The notes under the pieces: model-generated
The model's input: only the letters and a program-made list of their open reading frames with translations
What the model was told of the DNA's origin: nothing
The model's database searches: none
Shown here: in pieces, positions 26,447-35,935 of the stretch
Layout: every line of letters starts with the position of its first letter
Position numbering within the stretch: position 1 is the first letter of the stretch
NCBI RefSeq assembly: GCF_042647465.1
Contig: NZ_JBHRVN010000004.1
Length of the DNA: 64,000 nucleotides
Direction: 5' to 3' (one strand)
Source: Wagnerdoeblera intermedia
Lineage (GTDB): Bacteria > Pseudomonadota > Alphaproteobacteria > Rhodobacterales > Rhodobacteraceae
Made by a program: the position numbers and the translations under genes

Positions 26447-27169
26447 ATGACCGAAGTTTCCCCTCAGATCCTCGTCGTCGAAGATGCCCGCGACATCCGC
26501 GGCCCGCTTTGTCTTTATCTGCGGCGCGAGGGGTTTCGCACGCTTGAGGCCGGATCCGCTGAAGCCGCGCGGGAGCTTCTCTCCGGGGCGCAGGTGCATG
26601 CGGTGATTCTCGATATCAAGCTGCCCGGCGACAGCGGCCTTGTGCTGTGTGCCGAACTCGCCCGCGCGGGCGGTCCGCCGGTGATCCTGCTGACCGCCAT
26701 GGCCAGCGACGAAGACAGCATTATCGGGCTGAACGCGGGTGCGGATGATTACGTGGTCAAACCCTTTAACCCCGCAGCCCTGGTGGCGCGGCTGCGCTCT
26801 CTTCTGCGCCGGGTGCCTCCGGGGGTGCAGGGCCCCACATCGCGCCGCCGCCGCTTTGCCGGGCGCCTGCATGATCCCGACCGCCAGGAGGTCAGCCTGC
26901 CGGACGGCACACTGCGGCATCTGACCAGTGGCGAGAACCGGCTTCTGAGCATGTTTCTCGATCACCCGGATGAGGTCCTCAGCCGCCAGCGGCTGATTGA
27001 CCGCGTGCGGGGCCGCGATCTCGGGGCCTTTGACCGCACCATTGACACCATGGTCAGTCGCCTGCGCCGCAAGATCGGCGATGGCGCAGGCGCCGAGGGG
27101 ACCCGCATCATCGCCACCGAATGGGGGGGCGGATATCGGCTCTGCGCCGAGGTGGAAACCGTAGAATGA
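26447..27169 (+). CDS. OmpR-family response regulator
   Basis: A 240-residue two-domain regulator. In the receiver domain (about 7-120) the acidic pocket is ED at 12-13, the phospho-acceptor Asp lies in AVILDIKLPGDSG, and the conserved Thr and Lys are in ILLTAM and VVKPFNP. The C-terminal winged helix (about 140-235) ends with the usual TVSRLRRKIG-like segment (TMVSRLRRKIGDG) and GGGYRL. It is coupled by an ATGA overlap to the histidine kinase gene. The palindrome upstream may be its own target. The signal is unknown. Confidence 0.96.
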   Translation: MTEVSPQILVVEDARDIRGPLCLYLRREGFRTLEAGSAEAARELLSGAQVHAVILDIKLPGDSGLVLCAELARAGGPPVILLTAMASDEDSIIGLNAGADDYVVKPFNPAALVARLRSLLRRVPPGVQGPTSRRRRFAGRLHDPDRQEVSLPDGTLRHLTSGENRLLSMFLDHPDEVLSRQRLIDRVRGRDLGAFDRTIDTMVSRLRRKIGDGAGAEGTRIIATEWGGGYRLCAEVETVE

Positions 27170-28527
27170 GCGCGCTTCGCCGCTTGGCACAGCGCCTGCG
27201 CCCGCGCGGCCTTGCGGCGCAGTTCGCGCTTCTGCTCATGGGGGCGATTGCTGCGGCGCAGATCCTCGCGCTGTTGCTTTTTGCGGGGGAAGGCTCGGAT
27301 TTTGACCGCCAGGCGCGGCTGCATCAGGATCTTGGCCGGCTGATTGCCCTTCTGCATGCGGTCGAACAGGCCGACGAAGAGGTCGCGACCGAGATCATCG
27401 CCCAGAGCAACACCGGATTTACCCGCTTTTTCGTCAGCGAGGATCCGCTTGATACTGCGGGTGGCACGCCGCTTCCGGGCCTTGCCGCGGAGCTGCGCCG
27501 CGCCATGCCGGGCAATACGGTGCTGGTCCACAGCCCCGGAATTGCCACGCTGCCTGAGGATCAGCCGGTCCTGATGATGATTTCAATCGCCATCAATGCG
27601 GGGCCGTTTTCGGGCGAATGGCTGAACAGTCTGGTCTATCCGCTGCCCCGGTCGCTGGCCTGGCCGCGAAAATGGGGCTTTGTGATCCCGCTTCTGATGT
27701 CGGCGGCAGGCTGTCTGGCGGTGGCGCTTTATTTCACCCGCCAGTTGACCCGCCCGCTGGCAGAGGCGGCCCGGACCGCGCGTCTGGCCGGGGCGGGCGA
27801 TCACAGCCAGCGCCTGACCCTGAGCGGCCCGGCAGAGCTGCAGGATTTCGCCCGCGCCTTCAACGCCATGCAGTCGCAGATCGCGGGATTTGAGGCGACG
27901 CGGCGCACCATCCTGGCGGCGGTGGGCCATGACATCCGCACCCCCGTCACCTCGCTGCGGCTGCGCGCGGAATTTATCGAAGACCCTGACCTGCGCGAGG
28001 GAATGATCCGCAGTCTGGAAGAGATTTCCGTGATTACCGAGGACCTTCTGGGCAGTGCACGGCGCATCTCGGACCAGGAGGCGCTGCGAGAGACGGATCT
28101 CACCGCGCTGCTGAGCGACCTTTGTGAGGAACAGGCCGTGCGCTTTTGCGGCGGGCCGCCGGTCACTCTGCCGCTGCGCGAAGTTGCGATGCGCCGGGCT
28201 TTGCGCAATCTGATGGTGAATGCCAATCTCTATGCCTGCGACCCCGAGGCGGAGTTGCGCCTTGAGGGGGACATCGCGCTGATCGAACTGCGCGACCGTG
28301 GCCCCGGTCTGAGCGAGGCGAAACTCGCGCTTTTGAACAAACCCTTTGAGGCTGCGGCCGGCGGGCGTCACTTCGCCGGGGGCGGCACGGGCCTCGGACT
28401 TGCGATCTGCGAAAGCGTGCTGCGGGCCCATGGCGGCACTCTCACGCTGAGCAACCGCCAGGGCGGCGGGCTGAGCGCTCTGGTGCGCCTGCCCCTCGGC
28501 GAGGCGGAGGAGGGCGCCGCTGCGTAA
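27166..28527 (+). CDS. Sensor histidine kinase
   Basis: A 453-residue kinase starting at an ATG that overlaps the response regulator stop by 4 nt. Two membrane helices (about 18-40 and 168-190) bracket a periplasmic sensor region of roughly 130 residues without a recognised fold. A HAMP linker follows (TRQLTRPLAEAARTARL). The phospho-accepting His is in VGHDIRTPVTSLRLRAE, and the ATPase domain shows the N box (RNLMVNANLYA), the G1 box (ELRDRGPGL) and the G2 box (GGGTGLGLAICESV). It phosphorylates the partner regulator; the stimulus is unknown. Confidence 0.96.
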   Translation: MSALRRLAQRLRPRGLAAQFALLLMGAIAAAQILALLLFAGEGSDFDRQARLHQDLGRLIALLHAVEQADEEVATEIIAQSNTGFTRFFVSEDPLDTAGGTPLPGLAAELRRAMPGNTVLVHSPGIATLPEDQPVLMMISIAINAGPFSGEWLNSLVYPLPRSLAWPRKWGFVIPLLMSAAGCLAVALYFTRQLTRPLAEAARTARLAGAGDHSQRLTLSGPAELQDFARAFNAMQSQIAGFEATRRTILAAVGHDIRTPVTSLRLRAEFIEDPDLREGMIRSLEEISVITEDLLGSARRISDQEALRETDLTALLSDLCEEQAVRFCGGPPVTLPLREVAMRRALRNLMVNANLYACDPEAELRLEGDIALIELRDRGPGLSEAKLALLNKPFEAAAGGRHFAGGGTGLGLAICESVLRAHGGTLTLSNRQGGGLSALVRLPLGEAEEGAAA

Positions 28528-28566
28528 ACTTATCCCGGGACTGTGCGGCCCGCGCATATTGGTGGC

Positions 28567-29520
28567 TCAGGCCTCCTGCGCCTCAGCCTGATCTTCCGGC
28601 GCGCTTTCCGCCAGCGGGTGGCGCGTCAGCACCAGTTCGCGCAGCCGGTCTTCCAGAACATGCGTGTAGATCTCGGTGGTGCCGAGATCTGCGTGACCCA
28701 GAAGGGTCTGGATGGCCCGCAGATCCGCGCCCCGGGCCAGCAGATGCGTGGCAAAGGCATGGCGCAGCGTATGCGGCGTGACCCGCGTCGGGTCCAATCC
28801 GGCGGCCAGGGCCAACTCTTTGACCAGCGCGTAAAATCGCAGGCGGGTCAGATGCCCCTCAGCCGAGCGTGACGGGAAGAGAAACCGGCTCTTCTGTCCC
28901 GACCCTGCCTCTGCGGCATCGCGCAGCACCAGCCAGTCCGACACCGCCGCTTTCGCCGGGCGCGACAGCGGCACCATCCGCTCGCGCCCGCCCTTGCCGC
29001 GCACGAGGATCATCGCCGGATGCCCGCGCACCGCGGCGACCGGCAACGAGACCAGCTCGCTCACCCGCAGCCCCGTGGCATAGAGAAGCTCCATCAGACA
29101 GAGGTTGCGCACCCTGTCCGCGCCTTCGCGCCCCTGGGTCTGCGTGGCCGCGATCAGCAGCGCCACCTCATCCTCGCTCAGGGTCTGCGGCAGCTTTTTG
29201 CTGCGCCCCGGGCCTTTGATGCGCAAAGCCGGATCGGTTTTGACCCAGGCCTCATCAAAGGCAAAGCGGTAAAGCTGACGCACCGCAGAGAGCCTGCGCG
29301 CGCGGGTGGCCTGCGACAGGCCCTCAGCCTCGCAGCGGATCAGCCAGGCCTCAATATCGCTTTGCGCGGCGGTGTTGAAATGCAGCCCCCTCCCGGCCAG
29401 ATAGCCCGCGAAATCCATCAGATCGCGGCCATAGGCGAGTCGGGTGTTCCTGGCCGCCCCCGCCGTGGCCGTCTGGGCCTCAAGGAAGCTTGAGATCCAG
29501 CGTTCCATCGGGCTGTCCAT
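28567..29520 (-). CDS. xerD: Tyrosine recombinase XerD
   Basis: A 317-residue recombinase. The catalytic residues are Arg152 (GLRVSEL), Lys176 (GKGGRER), His250 and Arg253 (HTLRH), His276 (LLGHADLGTTEIYTH) and the nucleophile Tyr285. The LGTTEIYTHV active-site segment is XerD-like, complementing xerC at 5210-6142. It acts with XerC on dif during chromosome segregation. Its ATG overlaps the stop of the upstream secreted-protein gene by one base (TGATG), so the two are co-translated. Beyond the usual C-terminus there is a short acidic tail. Confidence 0.94.
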   Translation of the reverse strand: MDSPMERWISSFLEAQTATAGAARNTRLAYGRDLMDFAGYLAGRGLHFNTAAQSDIEAWLIRCEAEGLSQATRARRLSAVRQLYRFAFDEAWVKTDPALRIKGPGRSKKLPQTLSEDEVALLIAATQTQGREGADRVRNLCLMELLYATGLRVSELVSLPVAAVRGHPAMILVRGKGGRERMVPLSRPAKAAVSDWLVLRDAAEAGSGQKSRFLFPSRSAEGHLTRLRFYALVKELALAAGLDPTRVTPHTLRHAFATHLLARGADLRAIQTLLGHADLGTTEIYTHVLEDRLRELVLTRHPLAESAPEDQAEAQEA

Positions 29521-31073
29521 CAGCCTCTCCGTTCCAAAATCAGCAGTTGCAGCGCGGCCTTGCGGGCCGCCGTTTCAAACCCGAGACGCCGCAGGGTCAC
29601 CAGCCCCTCCGTCACCGTGCGCAATTCGCCCAAAGCGCCAACGGTGACCTGATCGATCGCCATCAGCGCGGCCTCTCCCATGCGGCCATCGCGCATCAGC
29701 CCCTGGGCCGCACCTGAGGGCAGCGGCGGCTCTCCGGCACCGGGGAACGCGCGGGCGATGGCCCGGGCAAGATTATCCGGCGGCGGCGCGGTGGTGGCCC
29801 GCCCCTGGGCGAGCCCGGCGAGGAAAGCTGCCTCCTCAGAGGGCGGCACATCCTCGGGCAGCAGGTTTGCAAAATCCGCACTCAGAAGCCGCAGACGGAA
29901 CGCAAGCTCCTGCGCCTCCCCCTCAGGCCAGGGGTGGGCTGCGATCCGCGCGGCGTAATGCTCGGCGAAGGGCACTTCCAGTTCCATAGAGGCCATCTCG
30001 GTCCAGGCCGTTTTCAGCGCAGAAGCCGCCTTTTCAGGCGCTGCACCTGACAGCGCGCGCTCAAAGCTCTGCACCGCCTGAACCCGGCTCCAGACCCCGC
30101 CCGAGGCGGCAGCGCGCCGCTCGGTGTAGAGGCGGAAAAGCTGCGCCGGGGCGATACCGCCGGTGCGGGCCAGGCGCTCTGCGGCCTCAATCTGCGCTTT
30201 CCAGCCGGTGGCGGGCGTCAGATCGCCATGGGCAAACGCAAGGGGCTGACCGGAAGGCGACAGCGCCTCTCCGATTGCCTCATAGAGGCGCAGGTTCAGA
30301 GGCGTCACCCGGGCAGGCGGCGGAAGGGGCTCTTCATCCTCATAGGCCTCCGGCCGGATGAACCGGCGCAGGATCTGGACCTCTTCTTCCGACACATGGC
30401 CGAGTGCCTGAGCCGTGGCGAGGGTCAGCTCTGCCGCGCCCCAGTCACCGCCGCGTGCCAGACAAAAGATCCGCGCCGAAAGCGTCGGGGAAATCCGCGG
30501 GCTGGCGCGCTGCGCCGCGCAGGCGCGGTCCTCCGTTCCCAGCAGAAGCGCGATGTCAAAGGCGCGGCGGAACAGATCCGGCGTCGGCGGGCCTGCAGCC
30601 GTGATCAGCTCCTGCGCCGCCTCAAGGGCACCAAAGCTCAAAAGCCGGTCGATACGTGCCAGCAAAAAGCCGCCCTGCCCGTCGCTGTGCATCGGCGGGT
30701 CAACTTCGGCCAGCATCAGCATCTGGATCAGATCGCGCAGCGCCGGCAGCGGCTCCGGGCCTTCGTCGCGCAGCTTTGCCTTCAGCACCTCTGCATCCGA
30801 GCGCGCCCAGAACTGCGGATCCATTCCGGTGGTTTTGACGCTCAGAACGCCCACACCGTCCAGGTTGCGGGCCGAAAGCGGCGTGGTGACAATCGCCTCC
30901 GGTGCCCCGAGGGGGCGCACCGGTGCCTCCGGCACCACGCGGGGGGCCGGGCGGGCGACGGTATCTGACAGCCAGTCGATGGCCGAAAGCGGCCGCCCCT
31001 GCGCATGCCCCGCGACCGGAACCAGCAGAGCCGTCGCCGTCAGTAAGAGAGCGCGCAGCCCCTCAGTTGCCAT
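29520..31073 (-). CDS. Large secreted alpha-helical protein of unknown function
   Basis: A 517-residue protein with an N-terminal signal sequence (ALLLTATALLVPVAGHAQGR). The mature part is Ala/Leu/Glu-rich and almost wholly helical, with repeated short helix pairs such as LITAAGPPTPDLFRRAFDIA and ELTLATAQALGHVSEEEVQI, suggestive of TPR-like solenoids. No catalytic motif is seen. It is encoded directly upstream of xerD (stop-start overlap) and overlaps by 11 nt the upstream small membrane protein gene. A periplasmic scaffolding role is possible; I recognise it only as a Rhodobacteraceae-style conserved hypothetical. Confidence 0.8.
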   Translation of the reverse strand: MATEGLRALLLTATALLVPVAGHAQGRPLSAIDWLSDTVARPAPRVVPEAPVRPLGAPEAIVTTPLSARNLDGVGVLSVKTTGMDPQFWARSDAEVLKAKLRDEGPEPLPALRDLIQMLMLAEVDPPMHSDGQGGFLLARIDRLLSFGALEAAQELITAAGPPTPDLFRRAFDIALLLGTEDRACAAQRASPRISPTLSARIFCLARGGDWGAAELTLATAQALGHVSEEEVQILRRFIRPEAYEDEEPLPPPARVTPLNLRLYEAIGEALSPSGQPLAFAHGDLTPATGWKAQIEAAERLARTGGIAPAQLFRLYTERRAAASGGVWSRVQAVQSFERALSGAAPEKAASALKTAWTEMASMELEVPFAEHYAARIAAHPWPEGEAQELAFRLRLLSADFANLLPEDVPPSEEAAFLAGLAQGRATTAPPPDNLARAIARAFPGAGEPPLPSGAAQGLMRDGRMGEAALMAIDQVTVGALGELRTVTEGLVTLRRLGFETAARKAALQLLILERRG

Positions 31074-31245
31074 CCGTCCCCGCCGCAGTGGAAGGGCTGG
31101 CTTCAGGGCGCGTCTCGGCAGGCGCCAGTTCCAGCGGCTGCGAGACCTGTGCGGGCTCCGGCGTCATATCGCCGAAATAGGCAAAACCGGTGAGACCTGC
31201 GAAGGCCAGAACGATCAGCACCAGGAGAACCTTAATCAGACGCAT
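31063..31245 (-). CDS. Small single-span membrane protein
   Basis: A 60-residue protein with one N-terminal membrane helix (LIKVLLVLIVLAFAGLTGFA) followed by an extracytoplasmic Pro/Ala/Glu-rich tail (ending in TAAGTDGN). It overlaps the following secreted-protein gene by 11 nt, and the three genes to xerD form one minus-strand unit. It is divergent from aroK. Function unknown. The start has AAGGAAGTG upstream, consistent with translation. Confidence 0.75.
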   Translation of the reverse strand: MRLIKVLLVLIVLAFAGLTGFAYFGDMTPEPAQVSQPLELAPAETRPEASPSTAAGTDGN

Positions 31246-31378
31246 TGCACTTCCTTGCCTGCTTTTGCCCTTAGAATTGGCAGCACGCCGAAGAGCGCTG
31301 CCTGTCGAATATATATGGTCTTTTTGCGAAGATCACGCCATTCAGGCGTGAAAGATCAAACACAAGGGGAAACCCCTG

Positions 31379-31924
31379 ATGAAATGGCGTCTGCGCAAAA
31401 CGGTCGTGCTGGTGGGCATGATGGGAGCGGGAAAAACCGCCGTCGGCACTCAACTCGCACGCATGCTGCAGGTGCCCTTCCGCGATTCGGATGACGAGAT
31501 CGTGAAGGCCGCCAATATGACCATCGCAGAAATTTTCGCCCGCGATGGTGAACCCTTCTTCCGTGAGAAAGAATCACAGATCATCGGGCGGCTGCTGGCG
31601 GATCAACCCTCGATCCTGTCCACCGGTGGCGGCGCTTATATGGCTGAAGCCAACCGTGAGGCGATCAGAGAGGGCGGGGTCGCGGTCTGGCTGCGCGCCG
31701 ATGTCGATCTGCTGTGGCACCGTGTGCGCCACCGCAACAACCGCCCCCTGCTGCGCACCGCAAACCCCTATGAGACGCTGCGCACGCTTTATGCCGAACG
31801 CGAGCCGGTCTATGCCCAGGCCGAGCTGATCGTCGACAGCGAGCATGGGCTGTCGATTGACGCAACGGCGCAGCGGGTGATTGAGGCCCTCTCCACCCGC
31901 GCCGATGTGCTGGAAAGGATCTGA
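31379..31924 (+). CDS. aroK: Shikimate kinase
   Basis: A 181-residue kinase phosphorylating shikimate to shikimate 3-phosphate (chorismate pathway). The P-loop GMMGAGKT is at 13-20, the shikimate-binding DSDDEI follows at about 36-41, the central GGGAYM motif corresponds to the substrate glycines, and RPLL is the adenine-binding lid arginine region. Length is typical. Only one nucleotide separates its stop from the aroB start, so the two are co-translated; this aroK-aroB order is widespread in proteobacteria. Confidence 0.97.
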   Translation: MKWRLRKTVVLVGMMGAGKTAVGTQLARMLQVPFRDSDDEIVKAANMTIAEIFARDGEPFFREKESQIIGRLLADQPSILSTGGGAYMAEANREAIREGGVAVWLRADVDLLWHRVRHRNNRPLLRTANPYETLRTLYAEREPVYAQAELIVDSEHGLSIDATAQRVIEALSTRADVLERI

Positions 31925-31925
31925 G

Positions 31926-33038
31926 ATGCGCGTGACGGTTCCGGTAAATCTTGGGGATCGCAGCTATGAAGTCCGCATCGGTGAGGGACTTTTGTCCCGC
32001 GCGGGCGATGAGCTGGCCCCCTTTCTGCGCCGCAAAAAAGTGGCGATCCTGACCGAGGAACGGGTCGCGGCCCTGCATCTCCCTGCCCTTGAGGCCGCGC
32101 TTGACGCCGCAGGCATCGCCCATGCCTCTCTGGCGCTGACGCCGGGTGAGGGCACGAAATCCTGGGCGGGGCTTGAGCAGGCCTGTGATTTCCTGCTCGA
32201 TCAAAAGATTGAGCGCCGGGATCTGGTCATCGCCTTTGGCGGGGGCGTGATCGGCGATCTGGCGGGCTTTGCTTCGGCCATCCTGCGCCGCGGCGTGCGC
32301 TTTGCGCAGATCCCGACCTCGCTTCTGGCCCAGGTCGACAGCTCCGTCGGCGGCAAGACCGGGATCAACACGCGCCACGGCAAAAACCTGATCGGTGCGT
32401 TTCATCAGCCGACCGTGGTTCTCGCCGATACCGCACTTCTCGGCACCCTGCCCGCGCGCGACCTGCTGGCGGGCTATGGTGAGGTGGTGAAATACGGCCT
32501 TCTCGGCGATGCGGCCTTCTTTGAGCGGCTGGAGCGCGACGGCCCTGCGCTTGCCAGGGGCGACGCCGCCACGCGGCTTTATGCGGTGCAGCGCTCGGTT
32601 GAGATGAAGGCCGGGATCGTTGAGCGTGATGAGACCGAACAGGGGGAACGCGCCCTTCTGAACCTTGGCCATACCTTCTGCCACGCGCTGGAGGCGGCCA
32701 CCGGCTATGGCGAGCGGCTGCTGCACGGCGAAGGTGTGGCCATCGGCTGCGCCCTGGCTTTTGAGCTGTCCTCTCGCCTTGGTCTTAGCAGCCAGGAAAG
32801 CCCGAGCCGCGTGCGCGCGCATCTCAAGGCCATGGGGATGAAAACCGATTTCTCAGATATCGAAGGCGATCTGCCGGGGGCAGAGGCGCTTCTTGATCTG
32901 ATGGGTCAGGACAAAAAAGTCGTCGACGGCAAACTGCGCTTCATTCTGGCGCGGGACATAGGCGAGGCATTCGTTGCCGATGATGTGCCGCGAGAGGCGG
33001 TGCTGTCGGTTCTGAGGGACGCACTTACGGGGAGGTAA
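31926..33038 (+). CDS. aroB: 3-dehydroquinate synthase
   Basis: A 370-residue NAD- and metal-dependent enzyme converting DAHP to 3-dehydroquinate, the second step of the shikimate pathway. Signature segments are AFGGGVIGDLAGFASAILRR (nucleotide binding), SSVGGKTGINTRHGKN and the metal-ligand region NLGHTFCHALE followed by LLHGEGVAIG. The ATG at 31926 sits 1 nt after the aroK stop and has AAAGGA upstream; an in-frame start inside aroK is unlikely. The next gene begins 4 nt after its stop, indicating an aroK-aroB-racemase operon. Confidence 0.97.
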   Translation: MRVTVPVNLGDRSYEVRIGEGLLSRAGDELAPFLRRKKVAILTEERVAALHLPALEAALDAAGIAHASLALTPGEGTKSWAGLEQACDFLLDQKIERRDLVIAFGGGVIGDLAGFASAILRRGVRFAQIPTSLLAQVDSSVGGKTGINTRHGKNLIGAFHQPTVVLADTALLGTLPARDLLAGYGEVVKYGLLGDAAFFERLERDGPALARGDAATRLYAVQRSVEMKAGIVERDETEQGERALLNLGHTFCHALEAATGYGERLLHGEGVAIGCALAFELSSRLGLSSQESPSRVRAHLKAMGMKTDFSDIEGDLPGAEALLDLMGQDKKVVDGKLRFILARDIGEAFVADDVPREAVLSVLRDALTGR

Positions 33039-33042
33039 ACGC

Positions 33043-34128
33043 GTGCTGGGGGGAGTGAAGATTGTAGAACTTGAGGGGCTGGGACCTGGCCCCTTCTGCG
33101 GCATGCTGCTGGCGGATCTGGGCGCCGAAGTGACGGTGATCCACCGCCCCGTCGCTGCCGATACGCCCGGCGCGGTGGATGAGAACCTGCTTGATCGCGG
33201 CAAACGCTCGATCGTGCTGGATCTGAAAGACCCGGCCGACCGTGAGGTCGCACTGGCGCTGATCGCTCAGGCCGATGCGCTCATTGAGGGCTATCGCCCC
33301 GGCGTGGCGGAGCGTCTGGGGCTCGGGCCGCAGGACTGCCACCGCGTCAACCCGCGCCTTGTTTATGGTCGCATGACCGGCTGGGGCCAGGAGGGGCCGC
33401 TGGCGAAACTGGCGGGCCATGATCTGAATTACATCTCACGCTCCGGGGCGCTCTGGTATGCCTCTGCGGCGGGGGATGCGCCGCTGACGCCGCCGACGCT
33501 GGTCGGAGATGTGGGCGGCGGCGCGATGTATCTGGCGGTCGGGATCCTGTCGGGCGTGCTGAATGCGCGCAGCACCGGCAAAGGCACCGTCGTCGATGCT
33601 GCGATTGTTGACGGCTCAGCCCATATGCTGGCGCTTTTGCATTCCATGCGGCCTTCCGGCGCGATGGTGACCGAGCGGGGGCAATCGGTGCTCGACGGGC
33701 CGCACTGGAACCAGAGCTATCTCTGCGCGGATGGTGGCTGGGTCACCGTTCAGGCGCTTGAGCCGAAGTTCTATGCGATCTTCCTTGAAAAGCTTGGCCT
33801 TAACGATGATGAGGCCATGGTGAAGGGCCATTACGACCGCGCCGCCTGGGGCCCCCTGAAAGAGCGGCTGAAGCCCATCTTCGCCGCAAAGCCCCGCGCC
33901 CATTGGGATGCGCTTTTCGGCGGGACGGATGCCTGCGTGGCCCCGGTGCTCTCGCCCGAAGAGGCGCAGCACGACCCCCATATCAAAGCCCGCGGCATCT
34001 GGCAGGGCGAAACCCTCGCCCCGGCCCCGGCCCCGCGCTTTGACGGGCAGACCCGGATCGCAGGTGCAATTCCCGCACGCGGGGCACATTCAGCACAGAT
34101 CCGGGCCGAACTTGCGGCAAAACGATAG
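33043..34128 (+). CDS. CaiB/BaiF family protein, alpha-methylacyl-CoA racemase type
   Basis: A 361-residue family III CoA-transferase fold enzyme. The racemase catalytic set is visible: His126 and Asp127 in AGHDLNYISRSGALW, Asp156 in VGDVGGG, and Glu240 in VQALEPKFYAIFL, matching the His126/Asp156/Glu241 set described for the Mycobacterium tuberculosis racemase MCR. It would interconvert R- and S-2-methylacyl-CoA esters during branched-chain fatty acid breakdown. It is the third gene after aroK-aroB with a 4-nt spacer, an unexpected functional neighbour. The true substrate is not known. Confidence 0.9.
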   Translation: MLGGVKIVELEGLGPGPFCGMLLADLGAEVTVIHRPVAADTPGAVDENLLDRGKRSIVLDLKDPADREVALALIAQADALIEGYRPGVAERLGLGPQDCHRVNPRLVYGRMTGWGQEGPLAKLAGHDLNYISRSGALWYASAAGDAPLTPPTLVGDVGGGAMYLAVGILSGVLNARSTGKGTVVDAAIVDGSAHMLALLHSMRPSGAMVTERGQSVLDGPHWNQSYLCADGGWVTVQALEPKFYAIFLEKLGLNDDEAMVKGHYDRAAWGPLKERLKPIFAAKPRAHWDALFGGTDACVAPVLSPEEAQHDPHIKARGIWQGETLAPAPAPRFDGQTRIAGAIPARGAHSAQIRAELAAKR

Positions 34129-34281
34129 GCGGGACCCGCTTTTCTTGACCTGGCGGGGATTTTAGGCTAATCCGCCCATGGGTGCACGGAACCGCCGTGC
34201 GCCCCTTTTTCGATGCTGGGGCGCCCTGACCGACTGCGTCCCGTTCCATTTGCGGTCCGATGCCGCATCCTAAGGACGCCT

Positions 34282-35823
34282 ATGACCCTTTTTTCTGACC
34301 TGAAACTCGACCCAAAAGTCCTCCAGGCTGTTGCAGAAGCGGGCTATCAGACGCCCACCCCGATCCAGGCTGAGGCGATCCCCCATGCGCTCGAAGGCCG
34401 GGATGTTCTGGGTATTGCCCAGACCGGCACCGGGAAAACCGCAAGCTTCACGCTGCCGATGATCACCCGTCTGGCCAATGGCCGGGCCCGTGCGCGGATG
34501 CCGCGCTCGCTGGTGCTCGCCCCGACGCGGGAACTCGCCGCCCAGGTGGCCGAGAACTTCGACACCTATACCAAACACCTCAAGCTGACGAAGGCGCTGC
34601 TGATCGGCGGCGTCTCCTTCAAAGAGCAGGATGCGCTGATCGACCGTGGCGTCGACGTGCTGATCGCAACCCCCGGCCGTCTGCTCGATCACTTTGAGCG
34701 CGGCAAGCTGCTGCTGACCGGCGTGCAGATCATGGTGGTGGATGAGGCCGACCGGATGCTCGACATGGGCTTCATCCCGGATATTGAGCGCATCTTCCAG
34801 CTGACGCCCTTTACCCGTCAGACGCTCTTCTTCTCGGCCACCATGGCGCCTGAGATTGAGCGCATCACCAATACCTTCCTGTCGAACCCGGCCCGCGTCG
34901 AAGTGGCGCGCCAGGCGACGACCTCGGAAAACATTGAGCAGAAGCTGATGCATTTCACGCCCTCGCGCCGTGAACGTGCCTTCGGCGAAAAGCGTGCCCT
35001 GCTGCGTCACCTGATCCGTCAGGAAGGCGATGCCTGCACCAACGCCATCGTTTTCTGTAACCGGAAGATGGATGTGGATGTCGTTGCCAAGTCGCTGAAA
35101 GCGCATGGCTTCAACGCCGCGCCGATCCATGGCGATCTTGAGCAGTCGCAGCGGATGAAAACCCTCGATGCGTTCCGTGAGGGCGAGCTGCGGGTTCTGG
35201 TAGCCTCGGATGTGGCGGCGCGTGGCCTCGACATCCCGGCCGTCAGCCATGTCTTCAACTTCGATCTGCCGAGCCATGCGGAAGACTATGTCCACCGCAT
35301 CGGCCGCACCGGTCGTGCCGGCCGCCATGGCAAGGCCTTCTCGATCTCGATCCCGGCGGATGAGAAATATCTGACCGCGATTGAATCGCTGATCAAACAG
35401 CCGATCCCGCGCGGTGACGTGCCGGAAAACCTGTTCGACGACAGCCCGGACCGTGGCGACCACCGCCAGCCCCGCTCGCGCGAGCGCAGCCGTGACCGCG
35501 GTGACAAGCGTGAGCCGCGCCGCGATGACCGCCGCGCTGAGCGCACGGAAGAGGTTGTGGCCGCCGTCGAAGAGACCCGCCGCGAAGAGGCTCCGCGCCG
35601 CGAAGAACGCGCTGAGCGTCCGCATCGTCATGAGGAGCGTCGTGACGACCGCCGTGAGCCGCGCCGCGATGAGCGCCGCGACCGCCGTGACAATGGCCCC
35701 TCGGTCCTTGGCCTCGGCGATCACGTGCCGGAGTTCCTGACCCGCAGCTTCGCCACCGTGCTGCGCGCGACTGAGGCGGCAATTCAGGCCAATGCCGATG
35801 CGGATGAGGCTGAAAGCGCCTGA
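34282..35823 (+). CDS. DEAD-box RNA helicase (RhlE-like)
   Basis: A 513-residue ATP-dependent RNA helicase. Motifs in order: Q motif PTPIQAEAIP at about 25-34, motif I AQTGTGKT at 46-53, PTRELA, motif II DEAD at 154-157, motif III SAT, and motif VI HRIGRTGRAGR at about 340. The C-terminal tail (from about 390) is low-complexity, rich in Arg, Asp and Glu repeats such as RRDERRDRRD, typical of RNA-binding tails of RhlE-type helicases in alphaproteobacteria. Roles in cold adaptation, ribosome assembly or RNA decay are likely. The ATG at 34282 has AAGGA 6 nt upstream. Confidence 0.95.
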   Translation: MTLFSDLKLDPKVLQAVAEAGYQTPTPIQAEAIPHALEGRDVLGIAQTGTGKTASFTLPMITRLANGRARARMPRSLVLAPTRELAAQVAENFDTYTKHLKLTKALLIGGVSFKEQDALIDRGVDVLIATPGRLLDHFERGKLLLTGVQIMVVDEADRMLDMGFIPDIERIFQLTPFTRQTLFFSATMAPEIERITNTFLSNPARVEVARQATTSENIEQKLMHFTPSRRERAFGEKRALLRHLIRQEGDACTNAIVFCNRKMDVDVVAKSLKAHGFNAAPIHGDLEQSQRMKTLDAFREGELRVLVASDVAARGLDIPAVSHVFNFDLPSHAEDYVHRIGRTGRAGRHGKAFSISIPADEKYLTAIESLIKQPIPRGDVPENLFDDSPDRGDHRQPRSRERSRDRGDKREPRRDDRRAERTEEVVAAVEETRREEAPRREERAERPHRHEERRDDRREPRRDERRDRRDNGPSVLGLGDHVPEFLTRSFATVLRATEAAIQANADADEAESA

Positions 35824-35848
35824 GCCTTCGCGCATAATACTAAAAATC

Positions 35849-35878
35849 AGCCCGCCCGGTGATCCGGCGCGGGCTTTT
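35849..35878 (+). terminator. Terminator of the DEAD-box helicase gene
   Basis: A GC-rich imperfect stem (AGCCCGCCCGG / CCGGCGCGGGCT, loop TGAT) followed by TTTTTC, 25 nt after the stop codon. Confidence 0.88.
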
Positions 35879-35935
35879 TCTTTGCCCGCCGCCGGACTGC
35901 CCGCCATAGTTGCATTACCCTGTCGGAGTGCTGCC